Part shown: piece by piece, positions 46,492 to 53,077 of the stretch
How the letters are laid out: every line of letters begins with the position of its first letter
Position numbering within the stretch: position 1 is the stretch's first letter
Assembly: GCA_039033995.1 (NCBI GenBank)
Contig: JBCCBP010000015.1
Coordinates: 1 to 64,000 of the forward strand
Direction of reading: 5' to 3'
Length of the DNA: 64,000 bases
Source of the DNA: CALBPI01 sp039033995
GTDB lineage: Bacteria > Pseudomonadota > Gammaproteobacteria > Steroidobacterales > Woeseiaceae
Notes under the pieces: generated by a model
Database searches by the model: none
What the model was told of the DNA's origin: nothing
Seen by the model: the letters and a program-made list of their open reading frames with translations, nothing else
Made by a program: the position numbers and the translations under genes

Positions 46492-47463
46492 CTACAGCAG
46501 GTGTTTGTACTCATCGCAGATAGAGCGCAGCGTTGTTTTGATATCGCCGAGTCGAGATGTCTCGACAACAGGCCTTGGCAACCCGAGTTCTTCCAATTTG
46601 AGGTCAAACTCGTCTGCGACGTACATTGCCATGTCGCGCGTCGCTTGAGTATTGAAACTCAGTTTTAGCAAGAAGTCCTGACCGCCTGTCGCAGCATCCG
46701 GGTCGATCAATCGAATAGCCGCCAAATAGACATTCTGTAGTGAGTAGTCGTTATGCCGGACGGACCAATCCTGAGCGTTAAGGAATGTCTCTGTCACCCA
46801 GCCCTTCGTGGCGGCAGACTCTCCCAAGACGTACTCAATTTCGCCCACAGTGCGCAATGCCATGTAACGCCCGTGCAACGCGGCGAGCCAAGCCCAGTCT
46901 CGCCCTTTCCTTAGCAATTCGCGTTGTTCGGAAGTACGTTTTCTCTTTGGCGACACAATGGTCCAATCCGCCTGCTGAGTGCGTAGACCGTTCATGGTCA
47001 TATACTCTCCCACACGCGTCGGTGAAACATCGCTCGCCAACAGCAAGTGCATCTTCGCCAGGACCACCATCGCTGCAGAATCTCCCTGCTCAGCAAAACT
47101 GCGTACGTCGTCAAAAGACAATTGCACAAGGCTCTCAATAGGACCGCCGTCTCCAAACGCAGCCATTGACTCGATACGTGCACGCTCGTGCTCAAAGTCC
47201 TCGCTGGGAAACACATCGAAAGGATGCTTGCAGTCTTTTTCCGCTGTTGTTTCAACCAAAGCCACCGGTTCTGAAGCGGGTTCGGTTGACTGTGCGGATG
47301 GCTGTGCGGATGCAGCAGCGGCCGACGCAGGCTGCTCTGCCGTCGCGGACATTGGGGTAGCGGAAGACCCCAGGCCGAGATCACCTTCCTCACCTCCAAC
47401 AAAAAAGGTCGCCAAACCGATCAGTGCGACAACAATGAGGATAATCGAAACGTTGCGATTCAT
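46492..47463 (-). CDS. Membrane-anchored protein of unknown function (323 aa)
   Basis: Begins with a single hydrophobic segment (VSIILIVVALIGLATFFVGG, about 5-24), then an Ala/Ser/Pro-rich linker (about 32-75), then a mostly helical domain of about 240 residues (FAEQGDSAAMVVLAKMHLL, YMALRTVGEIEYVLGES). The helical part is weakly Sel1/TPR-like (Gly-Asp-Ser-Ala-Ala-Met pattern). Probably anchored in the inner membrane with the domain in the periplasm. No family recognised. It lies 19 bases upstream of phhB on the same strand. Confidence 0.7.
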   Translation of the reverse strand: MNRNVSIILIVVALIGLATFFVGGEEGDLGLGSSATPMSATAEQPASAAAASAQPSAQSTEPASEPVALVETTAEKDCKHPFDVFPSEDFEHERARIESMAAFGDGGPIESLVQLSFDDVRSFAEQGDSAAMVVLAKMHLLLASDVSPTRVGEYMTMNGLRTQQADWTIVSPKRKRTSEQRELLRKGRDWAWLAALHGRYMALRTVGEIEYVLGESAATKGWVTETFLNAQDWSVRHNDYSLQNVYLAAIRLIDPDAATGGQDFLLKLSFNTQATRDMAMYVADEFDLKLEELGLPRPVVETSRLGDIKTTLRSICDEYKHLL

Positions 47464-47649
47464 ATCGTCAGACTAATCGATGTGACCCCGGTCGTCACGC
47501 CCACAAAAAGACCGCCGGGGACCAGAAGAAAGGGTAGCAACAGCCACAGAGTGATGCGGGGAACACCCGGGGTGGGCACATCACGGCCGCGTGGTTGTTT
47601 GCTGCCCAGTCTCCTGACCCGCGACGGCCAGGTGGCGAACCTCTGTTGA

Positions 47650-48390
47650 TCAGTGCGTCAGTCGGGCGAGCTCGGTACCGGCATCGTCACGATAGATCGT
47701 CAGCGTGACTTTACGCTGCATCGCAAATTGGTCCGGGTCGTCGGCGTTCGATGTCGTCAGCATCGACTCTCCATGGCCAAACGTGCTCATCTTTTCATCG
47801 GCAACGCCCGCCTTAGCCAGAATCGCGCGCACGGCTTCAGCGCGCTGCAACGACAATGTCGCGTTGTATTCCACACTCCCGCGGGGGTCCGCGTAGCCAT
47901 CGATCTGAATCGCAAGCCCCGGGGCTTCGTTAACTACCTCGGCAAGGTTAATCAGTCGCTGCTCCCAGTCTGCCGCGACCTCCACACCATCTGTGCGGAA
48001 TGGCATGTCCATTTCGATGCCTTGCTGCAGGAAACCATGTAACTCAATCACGCCGCTCTGCTCGAGCGTTTGCAGGTGATTCAAAACCTCTCCCGCCTCA
48101 ACCTGCTGTTCGCGCATTGCCGCGTTCAGTCGCGAGACTTCCGCCGAGCGCCTTGCGACATCGCTCTCAAGACTTTCAACAGTCACATCTTTCTGATGCG
48201 AGCGGTCACCCGCAAATGCGCCGATCGCTGCACCAATAATGGCGCCCGGCGGCCCACCGACTGCGGCACCAACCGCAGCACCGGCACCGACACCGGCGAT
48301 TTCTTTCTTGGACGCTTGCTCGGCTTGTGCCGCGCTGGCGCTAACTGCCAATGCAACCACCGAAACGCCTGTAATGAAGTGTTTTCTCAT
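47650..48390 (-). CDS. OmpA-family protein with glycine zipper
   Basis: 246 residues. AAGGAG six bases before 48390 fixes the start. Signal peptide about 1-23 (ends AAQA). A glycine-zipper membrane segment follows (about 32-60, GVGAGAAVGAAVGG and AIIGAAIGAFAG), then a coiled-coil stretch. The C-terminal OmpA/MotB peptidoglycan-binding domain (about 130-243) has QIDGYADPRGSVEYNATLS, the motif expected for diaminopimelate contact. It lies 125 bases after the vWA genes on the same strand and may be the peptidoglycan anchor for that cluster, though it probably has its own promoter. Confidence 0.85.
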   Translation of the reverse strand: MRKHFITGVSVVALAVSASAAQAEQASKKEIAGVGAGAAVGAAVGGPPGAIIGAAIGAFAGDRSHQKDVTVESLESDVARRSAEVSRLNAAMREQQVEAGEVLNHLQTLEQSGVIELHGFLQQGIEMDMPFRTDGVEVAADWEQRLINLAEVVNEAPGLAIQIDGYADPRGSVEYNATLSLQRAEAVRAILAKAGVADEKMSTFGHGESMLTTSNADDPDQFAMQRKVTLTIYRDDAGTELARLTH

Positions 48391-48403
48391 GACCATCTCC
48401 TTA

Positions 48404-48484
48404 ATGTTCAACCAAGAACGTGTTTCAACGTTGACTAGTTGAACATCAGGAAATGGACCAGACCGGACGGAATACGACCGTATT
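48404..48484. promoter_or_regulatory. Three inverted repeats upstream of the OmpA-like gene
   Basis: Perfect 9-bp arms ATGTTCAAC (48404-48412) and GTTGAACAT (48438-48446) enclose a perfect 10-bp palindrome TCAACGTTGA (48425-48434); all share the half-site GTTGA/TCAAC. A separate dyad AATACG-N2-CGTATT is at 48471-48484. In the minus-strand RNA the 9-bp stem would end 2 bases before AAGGAG. Either a cluster of operator half-sites or a translational hairpin. Confidence 0.5.
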
Positions 48485-48514
48485 TGCGATCAAATATGAC
48501 GAATTATGGCGAGA

Positions 48515-49513
48515 CTAGCGATCGGTGAGTGCGACAAAAGTGCCGCCATTGCGTCGACACAACTCGCGCATCAGGGCTGCGAACTGTTGCCCTGCGATCT
48601 GCGCCTGACCGGGTTGTCCAAACTGCAATGGAAAACCGACCGCGTGAATGCGCACGCGAGGTCGCCCGGTTTCATCCGGCCGATTAATGCGATCGACGGT
48701 GCGCGCCACCGCCTCGACCGAGTTGCCGCTGAAATCATCGCCGAATACATACAAGCTGATCTTCTTGTCAGGCGCCCAGAAGGTACGAATCGCAGCGTTG
48801 ATCCCCTGCGTCGGATTCGAGTCGCTAAACGCGCGCCACGTCGCCATCTTCTGTCGGATCGCTGAACGTAACTCCGGCGAATCTTTCATCCATTTGCGAG
48901 CGAACGAACCAAACAAATAAGCACCGTTGTCGTTCATGATCTGGATACCCTTGACCGTCGGGTACAGGTCCAGTGTTTCATTGATTTTGCGTTGCACCAG
49001 ACTCCAGCTAAAGCGCTGCATACTGCCCGACGTATCGATAATGAAAATGATGTACTCGCTATCAACGGGAATACCCCCGATCACCGAATTGGTGCGATTG
49101 GGCGCACTGGCCTGCAACCGCCGCATCTCTTCCGTCAGACGTTGCCGCGCTGCACGCAGCGCACCGACTTCTTCGCTGGCGATAGACGCTTCCTGACTAC
49201 TTGCCTCAAACTCGCCGCGCAGTTTCGAGAGATCGCCGCTCAAGCGACTGACCAGTTCCTGCTTGTCGGTCTGCTCCTGAGTAATGACGCTCAATTCTCG
49301 ACGAAGTTGTTCGGACTCGCCACGAATGTCGAACAGCGTTTTTTCCAACTCCTTGATCACTCCATTAAGGTCCACGCGAGTGAGCTCGATCGTCGTCGGC
49401 TCATAAATACGGGTCAGCACCAACAGCAAAATGATGGCGCCGAAACCGCAACAGATGCAGTCCAGAAAAGACAGGCTGAAGCCATCCGGATCGCGTCTTA
49501 CACGTCGTGCCAT
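48515..49513 (-). CDS. vWA-domain protein with ExbD/TolR-like N-terminal helix (paralogue 1)
   Basis: 332 residues. A basic N-terminus leads to one membrane helix (about 13-36) that starts FSLSFLDCICCGFGAIIL, with Asp18 at its N-terminal edge. A coiled coil follows (about 45-135), then a von Willebrand A domain (about 152-325) with an intact MIDAS motif DTSGS (Asp160). Helix, coiled coil and globular domain recall ExbD, TolR and MotB, but the outer domain is vWA. By topology the vWA domain should be periplasmic. It is the last gene of the tight cluster, 14 bases after its paralogue. Confidence 0.85.
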   Translation of the reverse strand: MARRVRRDPDGFSLSFLDCICCGFGAIILLLVLTRIYEPTTIELTRVDLNGVIKELEKTLFDIRGESEQLRRELSVITQEQTDKQELVSRLSGDLSKLRGEFEASSQEASIASEEVGALRAARQRLTEEMRRLQASAPNRTNSVIGGIPVDSEYIIFIIDTSGSMQRFSWSLVQRKINETLDLYPTVKGIQIMNDNGAYLFGSFARKWMKDSPELRSAIRQKMATWRAFSDSNPTQGINAAIRTFWAPDKKISLYVFGDDFSGNSVEAVARTVDRINRPDETGRPRVRIHAVGFPLQFGQPGQAQIAGQQFAALMRELCRRNGGTFVALTDR

Positions 49514-49527
49514 GCCGTTCCCCTCGT

Positions 49528-50622
49528 TTACGGCCAGTCGTCGCTGACGCTCATAAACGAGCCGCCAGTGCGATAGGCCAATCGCCAGTACTCGGAAGGC
49601 GCAAGGTAATCGCCTTCCATTTGGTACATCAGGACATTAATCGGGATACCGCGCGGCAGGCGTCGAACCGCCTGACCGAACAGCGTGCGTCGTTCACCCG
49701 CCGAAACGGTGCTCTTTGCTGGCTTGTTCTCGCCGACTGTCGGCAAGCCATCAACCAGCAGCAAGATGTTGTCGGGCCTCGGTGACAATCGCCGTGCGAC
49801 ATCAAAAGCCTCGTACAGATTGGTACCACCCGCAGGCGGCGTGCTGCCCAACTCCTTGACCGCCTGCGATAACTGCGTGCCATCGCCAACATCCAACCAC
49901 ACGCCTTCGCTGCCCGCGACCAACGGTTCCGCTTTGTCGCCAAACCGATAAATCTGGAATTGTGAGTCAGGACTCAACTGCGTTGTGATCCAATCAACCG
50001 ACGCGACCGTCTGTCGCCACTTGGCCGACCGCAACTGATCCGCTACCGGCATATTTCGGCGCCGTATGACATTGACGATGGACTCGTCGAGCATACTCGC
50101 AGAGCTGTCCACCAATACCAGTGTTCGCTCGCCACGTAATCGCAGGCCGGTCAGATACTGGCGCGATCCATCGCCGGTGAACGCACGGACCTGATTGCCC
50201 GCGGGACCACTGTCGCGTGTCGCCGCCGCCAATCGCCGTTTGGCCTCTTCCAGCTGCTTGATGTCGGAGCGGAGATTCTCTTCGCTGTCACGCTTGGCTA
50301 GCGTGGATCCGTCGTACTGGGATAGACGTTCTTGCAGCTCCTGAATACGCTTCAGCAACAATGCTGTTTCGCCTTCCGAACGCACGATATCGTCTTTCGC
50401 CTCGGTTAAGGCATTGCGAAGTTGCACAAGATCCTTACGTCCCTCCAACACCTCACGCTCGATCTTGCTAACCTCACTGCGCTCTTCCACGGTTTCCTTG
50501 TCGGCTTGCTCCGACACCGTGGCGTTGATGATCATAAAAAACAGGATCACAGCACCAAAGCCACAACTCATACAATCGAGAAACGATAGGCTAAAAATAT
50601 CGGTACGGCGTTTCTTACGCAT
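49528..50622 (-). CDS. vWA-domain protein with ExbD/TolR-like N-terminal helix (paralogue 2)
   Basis: 364 residues, same plan as the next gene: basic N-terminus (RKKRR), helix beginning FSLSFLDCMSCGFGAVIL with Asp16, coiled coil (about 40-135), and a vWA-like domain with MIDAS-type DSSAS (Asp172) and later LLLVDGLPTVGENK. The N-terminal 18 residues of the helix match paralogue 1 at 14 or 15 positions, while the vWA domains have diverged, suggesting the helices interact with one shared partner. Its ATG overlaps the stop of the FHA gene by 1 base (TAATG). Confidence 0.85.
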   Translation of the reverse strand: MRKKRRTDIFSLSFLDCMSCGFGAVILFFMIINATVSEQADKETVEERSEVSKIEREVLEGRKDLVQLRNALTEAKDDIVRSEGETALLLKRIQELQERLSQYDGSTLAKRDSEENLRSDIKQLEEAKRRLAAATRDSGPAGNQVRAFTGDGSRQYLTGLRLRGERTLVLVDSSASMLDESIVNVIRRRNMPVADQLRSAKWRQTVASVDWITTQLSPDSQFQIYRFGDKAEPLVAGSEGVWLDVGDGTQLSQAVKELGSTPPAGGTNLYEAFDVARRLSPRPDNILLLVDGLPTVGENKPAKSTVSAGERRTLFGQAVRRLPRGIPINVLMYQMEGDYLAPSEYWRLAYRTGGSFMSVSDDWP

Positions 50623-51965
50623 TACAACAAGACCTCCCGGACAAGTTGAAACTCGACACCCGGTGTACCGACTCGCAGCACGTCACCGGCCTGCAAAGAA
50701 GCACTGCCACTCACACGGTTGCCGTTAAGAAAGGTGCCGTAACGGCTGTGATCGTTCACGATGCATTGATTGCCCTCCAGCCGAATCTCGCAATGCAACG
50801 CAGAGACGCCCGGCGGCTGCCCCTCGAGTGTAATGATGCGCGCAGACGCCGCGTCACCGGCCGCGCCAATAGCGAGTGGTGCGTCGGACAACGCGACGAC
50901 GACGCCATCATTGACCAGATGGGTTGGTGCGAATGTAGCCACCGGCGCTGCTATTTCCGGCGGCTCCACCTGCACACCGCGAAGGGGTAGCGCTTTCTGC
51001 ACCTTGCCTGACACCGCGGGTACCGCGTTGTCGAGCGCCGCAAGATTCTGTACAGCCGCGTCGTCCACGATTACGAAGTAGTGCCCGCCAACACGTGCCG
51101 TCAGGTAGGCCGCAAAGCCTGGTAACTCGGCAACGCTTGCGCACATTTGCAGCGCCGGTGTGTCACCACCAGCCAACGCTGCGCGTGTCATATCACTGAT
51201 CCGCTGGTAGTGTGCCGCGACCGCATTCACGACATCGACGCGTGTCGTTTCAATGACGTGTTCCTGACCGGCGTGCTGCATGCTGATCGTCGCGCTATCT
51301 TGCTTGTCGAGTTCTTTCAGCCACTGCGGCATCTGATCGACCAATGCCTGCTCGGTATCGGCGCTATGCAGGGGATCGAACCGACAGTCCTGCACAAACT
51401 TCTGTGCGAAGAACTTGATCCAGGATTCCCGCATGGCCAATAAACCGCTGCCGTCCAGGGTCCGCGCATCGGTCAAGGTATTCTGATCCACCGTCTGGTG
51501 GAACCGCGATACGCTCGCGCAGTGAAAACTGATATCGATATGCACGAGCGCTTGTTCGTTGTAGCGGCTGGCTGTCGCGGCGATCGCCTGGTCGACAATG
51601 GCCACCGGTTGCAGCTGGTTGGCTGACAGAATCCCGAGCAACAACGATACGGAGTTGTTGTCCAGGTAGCTTGGCAACACCAGCACCAATTCGTCGCGCT
51701 TTGGGATATTCGCAAACAGTTGGTTGAGTTGCGCATTGACGAGATCAGCTCGCGTCAGCGATGTACCAGGCAATGCGTCAGTGTCCGGGCGGTACCAGTG
51801 ATCATTGCTGCTTTGTCGCGGATGGCGGCGGGCATCACCGACCGCCTCGTCACCAACGGCGATCACCTCGTCCCTCAAAAAACGCACGACGCCGGGCTGC
51901 GTCACACGTTGGCCATCCGACCAAACGGTGAGTCGTGCATCGGTGATGTCGAGAATCTGGCGCAT
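50622..51965 (-). CDS. Degenerate ASKHA (Hsp70/actin-like) fold fused to FHA domain
   Basis: 447 residues, cytoplasmic. Residues 1-160 follow the ASKHA order: ILDITDARLTVW (phosphate-1 strand), VIAVGDEAVGDARRHP, LVLVLPSYLDNNSVSLLLG, LQPVAIVDQAIAATASRY, and ALVHIDISFHCASVSRF at the phosphate-2 position. The glycines that bind ATP phosphates are missing, so it is probably a pseudo-ATPase. Residues about 365-440 form an FHA domain (VSALHCEIRL, NDHSRYGTFLNGN). It is 2 bases downstream of the channel gene and overlaps the next vWA gene by 1 base. The FHA call is firm, the ASKHA call is by pattern. Confidence 0.72.
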   Translation of the reverse strand: MRQILDITDARLTVWSDGQRVTQPGVVRFLRDEVIAVGDEAVGDARRHPRQSSNDHWYRPDTDALPGTSLTRADLVNAQLNQLFANIPKRDELVLVLPSYLDNNSVSLLLGILSANQLQPVAIVDQAIAATASRYNEQALVHIDISFHCASVSRFHQTVDQNTLTDARTLDGSGLLAMRESWIKFFAQKFVQDCRFDPLHSADTEQALVDQMPQWLKELDKQDSATISMQHAGQEHVIETTRVDVVNAVAAHYQRISDMTRAALAGGDTPALQMCASVAELPGFAAYLTARVGGHYFVIVDDAAVQNLAALDNAVPAVSGKVQKALPLRGVQVEPPEIAAPVATFAPTHLVNDGVVVALSDAPLAIGAAGDAASARIITLEGQPPGVSALHCEIRLEGNQCIVNDHSRYGTFLNGNRVSGSASLQAGDVLRVGTPGVEFQLVREVLL

Positions 51966-51967
51966 CG

Positions 51968-52777
51968 TCAGGCGTTATGCTCGGCGTACATGTGGCTAAT
52001 CAAACGTTCGTCGCAATAGGCTTCGGTATCAAATACGAGGCGCTCTTGCATCAGCTGCAACTGATGAACCAGGAACATCAGGAAGATACTGATCAACAGG
52101 GCGATAAAGGTCGAGTTAAACGCGACGCCGAGGCTTTGGGTGACGCCGGCAATGTCGCCCTCGACCGCACGATCCGCCTGTGCGAGCGCCTCTCCGATAC
52201 CGCGGACGGTGCCGATAAAGCCAACCGACGGAATGGCCCACGAGATATAGCGAATCATCGACAGTTCGGACTCCAGCCGATCCGCCTCGGACTCGCAGAT
52301 GGTATGCGTCGATGAGGCCACATCCTGTACATTTCGCGTCGAGCTGAATCGTTGCAGCGCCGCCAATAGTGCGCGGGGTAGCAGCATGCGTCGCAGCGGT
52401 GTTTCAAGCGCCTGAATCTGGCGGGAGTACTCCCGGGTATCCTCCGGCAAAACCCGCATCCCCTCGGCGACCGTAACCAGATTCCGGTCGAGCAGATCAC
52501 GCTCTTTGATAATCATCCATGCCTTATAAGCCATGATGGCCAGCGCCCATAACATCAGGATAAAGCAGGCCTCCTGCTCGAAATCCTTGATCAGGACCCA
52601 GACCGAGCGTTCGCGTACGTAATCCGGGTCTTGTTCGGCAGCGAGATTTTGTGCCGCGATCGCCTCTGCCGCCGCTGGCCGAATGACCGTGACATAACTC
52701 GCATGCACGATGACTACGGCGACGACCAACGAGAACAATTGGTAGACAAATTCAACGGGTATATTTTTCTTGTTCAT
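51968..52777 (-). CDS. MotA/TolQ/ExbB-family proton channel protein
   Basis: 269 residues. Helices at about 11-32 and 69-90, a cytoplasmic loop of about 85 residues, then helices at about 177-197 (SWAIPSVGFIGTVRGIGEAL, the family signature) and 218-240 (VAFNSTFIALLISIFLMFLV). Four helices with a large 2-3 loop resemble MotA more than three-helix TolQ. It should form the pentameric channel around the paired Asp-bearing helices of the two vWA proteins encoded downstream. Its ATG directly follows the stop of the small acidic gene. Confidence 0.85.
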   Translation of the reverse strand: MNKKNIPVEFVYQLFSLVVAVVIVHASYVTVIRPAAAEAIAAQNLAAEQDPDYVRERSVWVLIKDFEQEACFILMLWALAIMAYKAWMIIKERDLLDRNLVTVAEGMRVLPEDTREYSRQIQALETPLRRMLLPRALLAALQRFSSTRNVQDVASSTHTICESEADRLESELSMIRYISWAIPSVGFIGTVRGIGEALAQADRAVEGDIAGVTQSLGVAFNSTFIALLISIFLMFLVHQLQLMQERLVFDTEAYCDERLISHMYAEHNA

Positions 52778-53065
52778 TCAGATATCCACCGGATAATCGA
52801 GTGACTGATCCGCAGAGACATTCTGCGACGGAATAAAATCTTCATCGTCATCGCCGTAGATCAATTCGGCATCTTTCAATACCTGATCGACAGCAGCATC
52901 TTCGGCGGCCAGTTCAGCATCTTCTTCCGCTGTGCTCTTTTCGATCGGCGGTGCCTCGGCGGCGGCTTCGGTCGTCGGCTGGTCGTCCGTCGTCGACACC
53001 TGCCCGAGCGCGATGCCCGCGAGTGCAGCCAGAAACAACGACACAATCAATAATCTGGGTGACAC
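52778..53065 (-). CDS. Small exported acidic protein
   Basis: 95 residues: a signal peptide (about 1-21, RLLIVSLFLAALAGIALG) and a mature part extremely rich in Asp and Glu (for example STAEEDAELAAEDAAVDQV and YGDDDEDF). No lipobox Cys. No family recognised. It sits between the SUMF1-fold gene (12-base gap) and the channel gene (directly adjacent), so co-translation with both is likely. It may be a charged linker or cation-binding partner in the periplasm; this is a guess. Confidence 0.7.
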   Translation of the reverse strand: MSPRLLIVSLFLAALAGIALGQVSTTDDQPTTEAAAEAPPIEKSTAEEDAELAAEDAAVDQVLKDAELIYGDDDEDFIPSQNVSADQSLDYPVDI

Positions 53066-53077
53066 GTCTCTCTCCTG

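Noticed and set aside
47551..47584. GTGATG/CATCAC hairpin downstream of the OmpA-like gene as terminator
   Set aside because: Only 6 bp with a 22-base interior and no U-run on the relevant strand.
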